Assembly (NCBI GenBank): GCA_012728835.1
Contig: JAAYEJ010000012.1
Coordinates: forward strand, 59,207 to 123,206
Length of the DNA stretch: 64,000 bases
Origin: Candidatus Brocadiaceae bacterium
GTDB taxonomy: Bacteria; Planctomycetota; Brocadiia; SM23-32
Direction of reading: 5' to 3'
Below the pieces are notes generated by a model. It was given only the letters and a program-made list of their open reading frames with translations. It was not told the DNA's origin and ran no database searches. Both the position numbers and the translations under genes were made by a program. This document shows positions 51,548-62,568 of the stretch, piece after piece (the first letter of the stretch is position 1; each line of letters begins with the position of its first letter).

Positions 51548-52336
51548 ATGCTGGTCTATCCGGCCGTTGACATCGCCAGAGGCAAGTGCGTCCGTCTGCT
51601 TCAGGGTCGGCCGTCGGACGCCACCGTGTATTACGACAGCCCCCTGGAGGCCGCCCGGAAGTGGCAGGGATCGGGCGCCCGCGTCCTTCACGTGGTGGAC
51701 CTGGACGGCGCCCTGGGCAGCCCCGGGGCCGGCTGGGACGCCGTGCGGGAGATCCTGCACGGCATTTCCCTGCCCGTGCAGGTGGCAGGGGGCCTGCGCA
51801 CCACCGAGGCCGTCGAGCGGGTGCTCGAGGCCGGCGCGGCGCGTGCCGTCGTGGGCACGCGGGCCGTGCGCGACCCGGCCTGGGCCGCCCGGCTGTGCGG
51901 GCGCCTCCCCGGCCGCGTCGTCATCGCCGTGGAAGCGCGCGAAGGGCACGTGGCCGTCGAAGGATGGCAGGAGGTCGTCGGGGAGGACCCCCTGGACCTG
52001 GCCCGCCGGCTCGCCGAGGCGGCCCCGGCCGCGTTCCTGTATACGGACGTCAGTCGTGACGGCATGCTGACCCACCCGAACTTCCAGGGGGTCGAGGCCC
52101 TTCGCAAGGCGGTCGACGTGCCGATCATCGCCTCGGGCGGCGTGGCCTCCACGCACGACATCCGCATGCTGGGCGCCTGCGGCGCCGACGCCGTCATCGT
52201 GGGCAAGGCATTCTACGAGGAGCACATGTCCATGGCCGACGCCCTGGCGGCAGCCTCTCGCTACCCTTCGCGTCTCCCGGCGGCGCCCGATGCGGCGGCG
52301 AACTCCGGAGCAGACAGCCAGACTGGAGACCTCTGA
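51548..52336 (+). CDS. hisA: ProFAR isomerase HisA
   Basis: The 262-residue (beta/alpha)8 enzyme acts in histidine synthesis, isomerising ProFAR to PRFAR. Motifs are PAVDIARGKCVRL (D8, catalytic), VVDLDGA, VAGGLRT, YTDVSRDGML and ASGGVAS. The second catalytic Asp (D127 in Thermotoga HisA, in the pattern LDxRxGxVAxxGW) is Glu here: E129 in AVEAREGHVAVEGW. Activity may be reduced or changed. The tail after about 245 is extra. No other his gene is near. The stop overlaps the ATG of the EF-G paralogue. Confidence 0.88.
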   Translation: MLVYPAVDIARGKCVRLLQGRPSDATVYYDSPLEAARKWQGSGARVLHVVDLDGALGSPGAGWDAVREILHGISLPVQVAGGLRTTEAVERVLEAGAARAVVGTRAVRDPAWAARLCGRLPGRVVIAVEAREGHVAVEGWQEVVGEDPLDLARRLAEAAPAAFLYTDVSRDGMLTHPNFQGVEALRKAVDVPIIASGGVASTHDIRMLGACGADAVIVGKAFYEEHMSMADALAAASRYPSRLPAAPDAAANSGADSQTGDL

Positions 52337-54369
52337 TGGCCCCGCGAACACCTTCGAACATCCTGAACGTTGCCGTGCTCGGACATGGAGGCGTGGGCAA
52401 GACGACCTTCGTGGACCACTTCCTGCACGTGGCCGGGGTCGCCAAGCGCGCCGGGGATGTCGACGCCGGCAGTTCGCTGAGCGACTACGAAGTCGAAGAA
52501 CAGGAACGGAAGTTCTCCATCAACAGCGTGATCTTCCAGTTCGAGTTCGAGGGCCGTGCCTTCAACCTCATCGACACACCCGGCTACCCGGACTTCGTCG
52601 GGGCCGCCGTCTCCGTGCTGCCCGTGGTCGAGACGGCCGTCATTTGCGTCAGCGCCCGCGAAGGCATCCAGCTCAACACGCGCAACATGTGGGCGGCCGC
52701 CGAACGCGAAGGGCTCGCCCGCGTGATCCTCCTGACGCGCATCGACGGCGACAACGTCAACCTGTCCAAGGCGCTGGACGAGATCCAGACGACGTTCGGC
52801 AACCAGTGCCGCCCCGTCTTCCTGCCCATCGGAACCGGGCAGGGCGTCAAGGGCGTGGTGAACGTTCTGGAGACCGAGGAGGCGCCCGCCGGCGTCGAGG
52901 GCGACTTCGACGCGGCCCGCGAGGCGGCCCTGGAGAGCGTCATCGAGAGCAACGACGAGCTGATGGAGCGCTACTTCGAGGGCGAGACGATCGACCCGGC
53001 CGAGATCGCCGCCACGCTGCGCCGGGCCGTGGCGTCCGGTGCCCTGGTGCCCATCCTCTGCTGTGCGGCCCGCGCCGACGTCGGCGTGCGCGAGACCGGG
53101 CATTTCCTGGCCGCCTGTGCGCCGGCCCCGGCCGACATGGCACCGCGCAGCGCCCTCGGTGCGGACGCTCAGGAGGTGCCCCTGCCGGCCGACCCCGACG
53201 GTGCGTTCTGCGCGCGCGTCTTCCGCGCCACCACGGACGTCCACGTCGGAAAGGTCGCCTGCTTCCGCGTTTACAGCGGCAGCCTCCGTGGGGACCTGAC
53301 CGTGCATCTGGCCCGCACGGGCAAGCCCGAACGGCTCGGCCACATCTACCTGCCCAAGGGCGAGGGGCATGAGGAGACCGACTATGCCGTCCCCGGCGAC
53401 CTGCTCTGCGTGACCAAGGTCGAGGAGCTGCGCCTGGACGACACGCTCTGCGGGGAGACCCGTCTGAGCGTCCGGCCGACGGCGTTCCCGGCGCCCATGA
53501 TGCCGCTGGCCATCGGGACGCAGAGTCGCGACGACGACCAGAAGGTGGCCCAGGGCCTCCAGAGCCTGGCCGAGGGCGATCCGACCTTCACCGTCGGGCG
53601 CGGCCAGGGCGCCGAACTGGTGATCACGGGCATGAGCATTCTGCACGTGGATGTCATGCTGAGCCGGCTGAAGCGCCGCTACGGGGTGGCCGTCGAGACC
53701 CACGAGCCGGCCATTGCCTATCGCGAGACGGTCACACGTGCGGCCGAGGGCAAGCACCGCCACAAGAAGCAGACGGGCGGACGCGGGCAGTTCGGCGAGG
53801 TCTACCTGCGCGTGGAGCCGAACGAACGCGGGGCCGGCTTCGAGTTCCTGGATGAGGTCGTCGGCGGCGTCATCCCGCGCCAGTACATCCCCGCCATCGA
53901 GAAGGGCATCCGCGAGGTCCTCGAGAGGGGCATCCTGGCGGGCTGCCCGATTGTCGACGTCAAGGCCGCCGTGCACGACGGATCGTACCACACGGTGGAC
54001 TCCTCGGAAGCGGCGTTCAAGATCGCCGGCGGGCGCGCGTTCCAGGCGGCCTTCGAGCAGGCGAAGCCCGTCCTCCTGGAGCCGATGGCGCTGATCGAGG
54101 TGACCATCCCCTCGCAGTACATGGGCGACGTCACCGGCAACCTGACCGGCCACCGGGGCCGCATCCTCGGCATGGACCAGGTCGGCAGCCTGCAGGTCGT
54201 CAAGGCCGAGATCCCGCGGGCCGAGGTCACCCGCTACAGCACCGAGCTGAAGAGCATGACGGGCGGCGAAGGCAGCTTCACCCTGGAGTTCTCGCACTAC
54301 GCCGTCGTGCCCGCGAACGTTCAGCAGGAGATCATCGCCCGCCACCAGAAGGCCAGGGAAGAGGAGTAG
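52336..54369 (+). CDS. Elongation factor G-like GTPase
   Basis: The 677-residue protein has the five-domain layout of EF-G: G1 GHGGVGKTT, G3 DTPGYPDF, domain II, domain III (MSILHVDVMLSRLKRRYGV), domain IV (SYHTVDSSEAAFKIAGGRAF) and domain V ending with SMTGGEGSFTLEFSHYAVVP. G4 reads LTRIDGD where NKxD is usual, which may weaken guanine specificity. It belongs with EF-G paralogues rather than the main translocase. Its ATG overlaps the hisA stop. Confidence 0.85.
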   Translation: MAPRTPSNILNVAVLGHGGVGKTTFVDHFLHVAGVAKRAGDVDAGSSLSDYEVEEQERKFSINSVIFQFEFEGRAFNLIDTPGYPDFVGAAVSVLPVVETAVICVSAREGIQLNTRNMWAAAEREGLARVILLTRIDGDNVNLSKALDEIQTTFGNQCRPVFLPIGTGQGVKGVVNVLETEEAPAGVEGDFDAAREAALESVIESNDELMERYFEGETIDPAEIAATLRRAVASGALVPILCCAARADVGVRETGHFLAACAPAPADMAPRSALGADAQEVPLPADPDGAFCARVFRATTDVHVGKVACFRVYSGSLRGDLTVHLARTGKPERLGHIYLPKGEGHEETDYAVPGDLLCVTKVEELRLDDTLCGETRLSVRPTAFPAPMMPLAIGTQSRDDDQKVAQGLQSLAEGDPTFTVGRGQGAELVITGMSILHVDVMLSRLKRRYGVAVETHEPAIAYRETVTRAAEGKHRHKKQTGGRGQFGEVYLRVEPNERGAGFEFLDEVVGGVIPRQYIPAIEKGIREVLERGILAGCPIVDVKAAVHDGSYHTVDSSEAAFKIAGGRAFQAAFEQAKPVLLEPMALIEVTIPSQYMGDVTGNLTGHRGRILGMDQVGSLQVVKAEIPRAEVTRYSTELKSMTGGEGSFTLEFSHYAVVPANVQQEIIARHQKAREEE

Positions 54370-54420
54370 CCGGCGCGCCGGCAACCTGAGCCGGGCACTC
54401 CGTCAAGAAAGAGACGCCCC

Positions 54421-54942
54421 ATGACCGACGCCCCCCGCGTCGCACTGGTGATGGGCAGCGAGTCCGACCTGCCCGTGGTGGAGGCCGCCGTCGAGGTGCT
54501 CGAGCAGTTCGGCGTGCCGTTCGAGATGCGCGTGCTCAGCGCCCATCGCTCGCCCCGCGCGGTGGAGGAATACGCGCGAAAGGCGCCCGGCCGCGGCGTT
54601 CAGGTGCTGATCGCGGCCGCCGGCGGGGCGGCCCACCTGGCCGGCGTCCTGGCCGCGGCCACCGTCATCCCGGTGATCGGTGTCCCGATCCCGACCGACC
54701 GCATGGGCGGCATGGACAGCCTGCTGTCCACCGTGCAGATGCCCGCCGGCGTGCCGGTGGCCACCGTGGGACTGGGCAGGTCCGGCGCGGCCAACGCGGG
54801 CATCCTGGCCGTGCAGATCCTCGCCGGCGGCGATCCGGCGCTGCGCGAAGCCCTCGTCCGCCACAAGGACGCGCTGGCCGAACGCGTCCGCAACCAGGAC
54901 GAACGCATCCGCACCTGGTGCAAGGACCGCCGGAACGGCTGA
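54421..54942 (+). CDS. purE: N5-carboxyaminoimidazole ribonucleotide mutase PurE
   Basis: The 173-residue class I PurE acts in purine synthesis with PurK, which is not in the window. Motifs are [23 protein letters not shown] (catalytic His), [15 protein letters not shown] and [25 protein letters not shown]. All match the standard enzyme in order and length. The gap to the EF-G gene is 51 bases. Confidence 0.94.
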   Translation: MTDAPRVALVMGSESDLPVVEAAVEVLEQFGVPFEMRVLSAHRSPRAVEEYARKAPGRGVQVLIAAAGGAAHLAGVLAAATVIPVIGVPIPTDRMGGMDSLLSTVQMPAGVPVATVGLGRSGAANAGILAVQILAGGDPALREALVRHKDALAERVRNQDERIRTWCKDRRNG

Positions 54943-55035
54943 AGCCGCCCGGAACTCGCTCCGGACGGCTCGCCGGCTTGCAAACCCGAGGCCCGGGGAC
55001 AATAATGTACCCGGACATCCAGAAGGGGGGAGACC

Positions 55036-55539
55036 ATGGACTTCCACGATGTGCTCAGACGGCGCCGGAGCGTGCGCGCCTACCGCGCGGACCCCGTGGA
55101 CGAGGAGACGCTGGGGCGTGTCCTGGAGGCGGCTCGGATCGCCCCGAGCGCGGCCAACCGCCAGCCGTGGCGCTTCCTGGTCATCCGGGAGGCCGAGTTG
55201 CGCACGCGGCTTCTGGACGCCTACTCGCAGCCGTGGTTCGCCGAGGCGCCGATCGTCATCTGCGCCTGCGCGCGGCCCGCAGAGGCCTGGCAGAGGAGCG
55301 ACGGGAAGAACTACAGCGACGTGGACGTCAGCATCGCCATGGAGCACCTGATCCTGGCCGCCGCCGCCGAGGGTCTGGGCACGTGCTGGATCGGCGCGTT
55401 CAAGCCCGACCGGCTGCGCCAGGTGCTGGGACTGCCGGACGACCTGGAGCCGGTGGCGCTGACGCCGTTGGGGTACCCCGCCGAGGAGCCGGCACAGCGG
55501 CCCCGCAAGCCGCTGCAGGAGATCGTCGAGTTCCGATGA
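55036..55539 (+). CDS. Nitroreductase-family flavoprotein
   Basis: The 167-residue protein has the FMN-binding N-terminal motif RRRSVRAYRADPV, the segment ARIAPSAANRQPWRFLV and GLGTCWIGAF, all typical of the nitroreductase superfamily. It is short, like the Frm2/HBN-type branch. NAD(P)H-dependent reduction of nitro groups or quinones is the family activity. Its stop overlaps the next ATG (ATGA). Confidence 0.85.
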   Translation: MDFHDVLRRRRSVRAYRADPVDEETLGRVLEAARIAPSAANRQPWRFLVIREAELRTRLLDAYSQPWFAEAPIVICACARPAEAWQRSDGKNYSDVDVSIAMEHLILAAAAEGLGTCWIGAFKPDRLRQVLGLPDDLEPVALTPLGYPAEEPAQRPRKPLQEIVEFR

Positions 55540-56258
55540 GCCGATACAAGCCCCTCAACCTGCTCAACAACAAGGACTTCTGGCCCGAGAAGGCGGCCAT
55601 CGTGGACGCCATCAAGGAAGTCCTGACCATCGGCAAATGCAGGATGCCCCTGCCGATCAGCGACTTCGGCCGCTTCCGCGATCCTCAATGGCGCAACGAA
55701 GACAACGAACTGGTCCCATACCAGAGCGTCGACTGGTACGTCTATGACGCCCTGAACCGCGAGCGCATGCAGGTGGACGTCCAGCAGGTGCTGCACTCGT
55801 TCGCCGTCGAGCCCTGGCGCCGCGAGCGGGCGCTGGGCGATCACTACGACCTGTGCGTCATGGACGAGGACATGTTCGACTCCCGCCGGCCGCCGGACGC
55901 CCCGGACGCCGGATACGTCGTCGGCCGCGCCCAGCCGCTCACCGCAGCCGTCATCAGCACCTACCGGCTCGAGCACATCTGGGGCATGCCGTACAGCTAC
56001 CTGAAGACGGAGGTCATGCGCCAGCTCTGCTTCATGTTCGGCGTGCCCGACCCCGCGCGGGACGACGTGACCGTGGTCGCCGACACGGCGTACTGCACGA
56101 ACACCTGCATCCTGCGCCCGGCCTTCGTGGCCCCCGACGATTGGGGGACGCTGACCGAGGACCGCCTGGCCTGCGGCGCGCTCTGCGAAGGGTGTACGGA
56201 GGGACTGCGACGGTTCTTCCGCCAGGCTGCCCGGGAGCGGCACGCGCGGCGCCGCTGA
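55536..56258 (+). CDS. Degenerate archaemetzincin-like protein
   Basis: The 240-residue protein follows the archaemetzincin (M54) pattern: YDLCVMDEDMF ... GYVVGRAQPLTAAVISTYRL, then a helix where HExxHxxGxxH should be, then CILRP ... CEGC. The helix reads R162-Q-L-C-F-M-F-G-V-P-D172, so the catalytic Glu and all three zinc His are lost while the Gly and the downstream Cys residues stay. A structural zinc site may persist without protease activity. Translation is coupled to the nitroreductase (ATGA overlap). Confidence 0.6.
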   Translation: MSRYKPLNLLNNKDFWPEKAAIVDAIKEVLTIGKCRMPLPISDFGRFRDPQWRNEDNELVPYQSVDWYVYDALNRERMQVDVQQVLHSFAVEPWRRERALGDHYDLCVMDEDMFDSRRPPDAPDAGYVVGRAQPLTAAVISTYRLEHIWGMPYSYLKTEVMRQLCFMFGVPDPARDDVTVVADTAYCTNTCILRPAFVAPDDWGTLTEDRLACGALCEGCTEGLRRFFRQAARERHARRR

Positions 56259-58322
<2,064 letters not shown>

Positions 58323-58324
58323 GG

Positions 58325-59029
58325 TCAGTGATCGAGGCGGGAAAGGAACTCATACCAGGGGAAGTTGCGGCCCGGGCACTCGGTGGACGCGTCGGGCACG
58401 TGACGGTGCCCCAGCACGTTGCACGTGGGGATCCCGCAGCGGGTCTGCAGGTAGTTGACCAGGCCCACCAGGGCCTCCATCTGCCGCGCGGTCGGGTGGT
58501 CGTGCTGGAGGTTGCCCACCAGGCAGATGCCGATGCCGTACTGGTTGTACTCGTTGCCGGCGCTGGCGGCGTGCGCGCCCGTGATCTGGCTCTCCCAGCG
58601 GAAGGTCACCTCCACCTTGCCGTCGGCGCTGCCCGAGCCGTTGCCGATCACGAAGTCGTAGCCCACGCCCTGCCACTTGCGCTGGGTCCTGTGGTGGTGG
58701 TCGAAGATCGCCCGGTTGCCCGAATCCGTCGCGCTGTGGTGGATGACGATGTACCTCCAGTCCCGCCGCAGCGGCACGTCCAGCCGCCCCTGCAGCAGCG
58801 GCGGGCGGCGCAGCACGCTGCCGAGTTCGTAGGCGAGTGCGGCGGCGTCCGTGGCCAGGCGGCGGGCGGGCGGTTCCGGGACGGCGACGGGGGCGGGCTC
58901 CTCCACGGGGACCCATTCGGAGGCGTCATCGAGCGAGGCCGGCGCGGGCCTGCCCTTCGATCCGGCCGTGACGCAGCCACACAGAAGGGCCAGCACGGTG
59001 CAGACGGCAATCAACTGCAGATGCCTCAT
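58325..59029 (-). CDS. Lipoprotein N-acetylmuramoyl-L-alanine amidase
   Basis: The 234-residue precursor has a lipobox (LALLCGC), a Pro/Glu/Ala-rich linker and an Amidase_2/PGRP domain: IVIHHSATDSG (zinc His), GVGYDFVIGNGSG, NQYGIGICLVGN and LGHRHVPDASTECPG (zinc His and Cys). It should cleave the amide bond between muramic acid and the peptide stem of cell-wall fragments. It starts 20 bases after dtd on the same strand and ends against ligA. Confidence 0.87.
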   Translation of the reverse strand: MRHLQLIAVCTVLALLCGCVTAGSKGRPAPASLDDASEWVPVEEPAPVAVPEPPARRLATDAAALAYELGSVLRRPPLLQGRLDVPLRRDWRYIVIHHSATDSGNRAIFDHHHRTQRKWQGVGYDFVIGNGSGSADGKVEVTFRWESQITGAHAASAGNEYNQYGIGICLVGNLQHDHPTARQMEALVGLVNYLQTRCGIPTCNVLGHRHVPDASTECPGRNFPWYEFLSRLDH

Positions 59030-59049
59030 CCCCGTCTCCCCTGGCGCGT

Positions 59050-59499
59050 TCAGAACACCTTCCCGGAATCCAGCAGCACCGTGACCGGCCCGTCGTTCAC
59101 AAGCGCCACCTCCATGTGTGCGCCGAAGACTCCCCGGCGCACCGGCAGGCCCTGCTCCTCCAGCGTCCGGGCGGTCAGCTCGTAGAGTGCCTCTGCCCTG
59201 GAGGGCTCCGCCGCACCGGTGAACGATGGTCGCCGCCCCTTGCGGCAGTCGCCGTAGAGGGTGAACTGGGAGACCAGGAGCACGCTTCCGCCGCAGTCGC
59301 GGACGGACAGGTTCATCTGGCCCTCCGCGTCGGAGAAGACGCGCAGGCCGGCCATCTTGCCGGCCATGTACTGCGCATCGGCCTCTTCGTCGTCCGCGCC
59401 CACCCCCAGCAGCACGGCCAGTCCCGGCCCGATGCGGGCCACGGCGCGGCCGTCCACCCGGACGCTCGCCTCGGAAACCCGTTGTACGACGGCCCTCAT
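59050..59499 (-). CDS. dtd: D-aminoacyl-tRNA deacylase
   Basis: The 149-residue enzyme removes D-amino acids (and Gly) from mischarged tRNA. The two cross-subunit motifs are present: [17 protein letters not shown] (SQFTLxA in most members) and [13 protein letters not shown] with the cis Gly-Pro. The N-terminus [17 protein letters not shown] is standard. Confidence 0.95.
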   Translation of the reverse strand: MRAVVQRVSEASVRVDGRAVARIGPGLAVLLGVGADDEEADAQYMAGKMAGLRVFSDAEGQMNLSVRDCGGSVLLVSQFTLYGDCRKGRRPSFTGAAEPSRAEALYELTARTLEEQGLPVRRGVFGAHMEVALVNDGPVTVLLDSGKVF

Positions 59500-59650
59500 G
59501 GCACGATCCCGTCCGTGCGTGCCGACCGGCCCTTGCGACGGCCGGCACCTCGCTTACAATGAACCCGGATTATAGGAATCGGCCTCCCCCCAATGCAAGG
59601 CGGCGCCGCCGGCCGCTGCCCGGGGGGGGTACGTGTACACGGAGGACACC

Positions 59651-61057
59651 ATGAGTGCGAAGGGCACTGTGCTCATCGTCGACGACAAGGACAGCATGCT
59701 CAAGATGCTGTCCACGATGCTGGGGGATGAATGGGATGTTGAGACCTTCCGTTCCGCCTCGGTCGCGCTGGAGCGGGCTCGGCGCGACCCGGTGGACCTG
59801 ATCCTGACCGACATCCGCATGCCCGACATGGACGGGATGCGCCTGCTGCAGACGATCAAGCGCGAGGCGCCGAACACGGAGGTCATCCTCATGACGGCCT
59901 ACGCGACCGTCTCCCAGGCCGTCGACGCCGTCAAGGCGGGGGCGTACAACTACCTGACGAAGCCGTTCGAGCCGGAGGAGCTGAAGATCGCGTTGGAGAA
60001 GGCCCTTGAGCGGAAGCAACTGCGCGAAGAGACCGAGATTCTCAAGGAGCAGGTCGAACTCCGGTACGGATTCGGGAGCATCATCGGGGACAGCCCCGCG
60101 ATGCGGCACGTGTTCGAACTGGCGCGCAAGGCGGCCGACTCCGACACGACCGTGCTGCTGATGGGCGAGAGCGGCACGGGCAAGGAGCGCTTCGCGCGCG
60201 CCATCCACCTCGCCAGCAGTCGTCGCAACCGGCGGTTCGTGGCCATCAACTGCGGAGCCATGCCCAAGGACCTGATCGAGAGCGAGCTGTTCGGCCACGT
60301 ACGGGGGGCCTTCAGCGGCGCGACGAAGGACAAGCGCGGCCTGTTCATGGAGGCCCACGGCGGCACGCTCCTGCTCGACGAGATCAGCGAACTCGTGCCC
60401 GACCTGCAGGTCAAGATCAACCGGGCGCTGCAGGAGCGCGAGATCCGCCGCGTCGGCGACACCGCCGACCTGCCCGTCGACGTGCGGGTGATCGCGTGTA
60501 CGAACCGGGACCTGCAGGCGGCGATGGAGGCCGGCGAGTTCCGGGAGGACCTGTTCTACCGCCTCAACGTCTTCCCGCTGGAACTGCCGCCTCTCCGCCG
60601 GCGCCGCGAGGACATCCCCGCCCTGGTGAACCACTTCCTGCGCGTGTTCGCTGCCGAGCACGCCCCCGAGTACGAGATCGACCCCGACGCGCTGGACCTG
60701 TTGGCCAACTACCGCTGGCCGGGCAACGTGCGGGAACTGCAGAACGCCGTCCAACGCGCCGTCGTGCTGTGCGAGGACCGGCGGATCACCCGCTCGCTCT
60801 TCCCGTTCCTGGACCTGGCGCCGGGCGATTCGTCCATGGAAATCCCCACCGTGGCGGCCCTGTCGTACCGCGACGCCATGGACCGGGCGAGCGCCAGCTT
60901 CCAGCGGCAGTACCTGGTCGAGGTGCTCAAACGGGCCGGCGGCAACGTGACGCGGGCCGCCGAACACGCGGGCATCGAACGCGAGAGCTTCCACCGCCTG
61001 CTGCGCAAGTGCGGCGTCCAGGCCGACGACGTCCGACGGGATCTCAGCGGCAACTGA
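59651..61057 (+). CDS. NtrC-type sigma-54 response regulator
   Basis: The 468-residue protein has an N-terminal receiver (IVDDKDSMLKML, phospho-acceptor Asp in LILTDIRMPDMDG, Lys in YLTKPF) and an AAA+ sigma-54 activation domain (Walker A GESGTGKE, Walker B GGTLLLDEI). A Fis-type DNA-binding end follows (GGNVTRAAEHAGIERESFHRLLRK). The contact loop is GAFSGA rather than GAFTGA, a variant seen in working activators. The partner histidine kinase is not in the window. ATG 59651 after CGGAGGAC is preferred over GTG 59633. Confidence 0.92.
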   Translation: MSAKGTVLIVDDKDSMLKMLSTMLGDEWDVETFRSASVALERARRDPVDLILTDIRMPDMDGMRLLQTIKREAPNTEVILMTAYATVSQAVDAVKAGAYNYLTKPFEPEELKIALEKALERKQLREETEILKEQVELRYGFGSIIGDSPAMRHVFELARKAADSDTTVLLMGESGTGKERFARAIHLASSRRNRRFVAINCGAMPKDLIESELFGHVRGAFSGATKDKRGLFMEAHGGTLLLDEISELVPDLQVKINRALQEREIRRVGDTADLPVDVRVIACTNRDLQAAMEAGEFREDLFYRLNVFPLELPPLRRRREDIPALVNHFLRVFAAEHAPEYEIDPDALDLLANYRWPGNVRELQNAVQRAVVLCEDRRITRSLFPFLDLAPGDSSMEIPTVAALSYRDAMDRASASFQRQYLVEVLKRAGGNVTRAAEHAGIERESFHRLLRKCGVQADDVRRDLSGN

Positions 61058-62537
61058 CGCCCCGCACCACCTGGCCCGCGCGCGTCCGCGCGATGCGCCC
61101 GTCCCGCAGGGCCACGTGCCCGTTGACGATGACCGTCCGCAGCCCGTCGGCCGGTTGATGCGGGTCCTCGTAGGTCGTCCGGTCGGCGATCGTCTCGGGG
61201 TCGAACATCACGAGGTCGGCCTTCGCGCCCACGGCGATCAAGCCCCGATCCCGGATGCCGAACTTGCGGGCCGGCAGCGAGGTCATCTTCCGCACCGCCT
61301 CCGGCAGGCTGAGCAGCTTCCGCTCCCGCACGTACTCCCGCAGGATCCGAGGAAACGTGCCGAAGTTGCGCGGGTGCGCCACCGGTTCGTCGTCCCCGAC
61401 GACGTGCCCGTCGGTGGCGATCATCGAGAGCTCGTGCGCAACGACCTTCCGGACGTCCGCCGGGCGCAGTGCGTGGAACATGGCCGACGGATCGCCCTCG
61501 ACAACCAGGTCCATGGCCGTATCGGCAGCGCTCCGCCCGCGGGCCTTCGCGACCTGGGCCAGCGTCTTGCCCTCCAGCGAACGGTCGGGCTCAAACGTGC
61601 AGAGGACGACCTTGCCGGGGCCGCCGATCCAGGCGATCTTGCCGGCCACCTCGTCGCGGATCCTGCGCCGGAAGGCGGCATCCTGGAGGCGCTCCTTCAG
61701 CTTGCCGTCCTGCGAGACCCACGGCGGGATCGCGACGGCCGCCAGCCCGGTGTTCGTCGCCCCGTAGGGATGGATGTCGAACGTGATGTCCACGCCGTCG
61801 CGCCGGCGGCTCTCGATGGCCTCGATGACGCGGTCCATGCGGTCCGGCCGGGTGCGGCCGCGGCGGTGGAGGACCTTCAGGTGGGATATCTCCACGGGCA
61901 GGCGCGCCCGCCGGCCGATCTCGGCGGCCTCGGCGACGGCCTCGAACACCTGGCCGCCGGCGCTGCGCTTGTGGCTGGCGTAGACGCCTCCGGCGGCGGC
62001 GACCACCTTCGAGACCTCCACCAGTTCGTCCAGCTCCGCGTAGGACCCCGGCACGTAGAACAACCCGGTGGACATGCCGAGCGCGCCGTCGGCCATCGCC
62101 TGCTCGACGAGCCGGCACATGGCGAGGAGTTCCTTGCGCGTCGGCCGGCGGCCCGCCATGCCCATCGCGTTTTCACGGACGGTTCCATGGCCCACAAGCG
62201 TGGCGTAGTTGATGGCCGGCCCGGCGGCCTCGATCTCCCGGAGCCGTGCGGCGACCGGCAGGGCCGACCCGCCGCAATTGCCCGAGACGACCGTCGTGAT
62301 GCCTTGCTGCAGGAAGTTGGCTGCCGCCGGTTGACCCACGATGCCGTCCGCGTGGGTGTGTACGTCCACGAAGCCGGGGCAGAGCGCCAGGCCGGCCGCG
62401 CGCAACGTCTTCCGGGCCTTCGCCTTCGGCCCGCCGATGCACGCGATGCGATCGCCCCGGATCCCGACCGATGCCCGGTACCACGGACTGCCGGTGCCGT
62501 CATAAATGGCCGCGTCTTCAATCAGCAGGTCGAGCAT
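61044..62537 (-). CDS. N-acyl-D-amino-acid deacylase (amidohydrolase)
   Basis: The 497-residue amidohydrolase has the metal motif GFVDVHTHAD, the D-aminoacylase feature GNCGGS (Cys ligand), later ligands in ISHLKVLHRRG and HPYGATNTG, and an Asp in SMIATDGHVVGDDEP. The end of the protein rebuilds the small beta domain (LIAVGAKADLVMFDPETI). It should hydrolyse N-acyl-D-amino acids or D-peptide derivatives. It overlaps the NtrC gene by 14 bases convergently. Confidence 0.87.
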   Translation of the reverse strand: MLDLLIEDAAIYDGTGSPWYRASVGIRGDRIACIGGPKAKARKTLRAAGLALCPGFVDVHTHADGIVGQPAAANFLQQGITTVVSGNCGGSALPVAARLREIEAAGPAINYATLVGHGTVRENAMGMAGRRPTRKELLAMCRLVEQAMADGALGMSTGLFYVPGSYAELDELVEVSKVVAAAGGVYASHKRSAGGQVFEAVAEAAEIGRRARLPVEISHLKVLHRRGRTRPDRMDRVIEAIESRRRDGVDITFDIHPYGATNTGLAAVAIPPWVSQDGKLKERLQDAAFRRRIRDEVAGKIAWIGGPGKVVLCTFEPDRSLEGKTLAQVAKARGRSAADTAMDLVVEGDPSAMFHALRPADVRKVVAHELSMIATDGHVVGDDEPVAHPRNFGTFPRILREYVRERKLLSLPEAVRKMTSLPARKFGIRDRGLIAVGAKADLVMFDPETIADRTTYEDPHQPADGLRTVIVNGHVALRDGRIARTRAGQVVRGVSCR

Positions 62538-62568
62538 TCCATGCCTCCTGGGGCCGCTGGGGTGGAGA

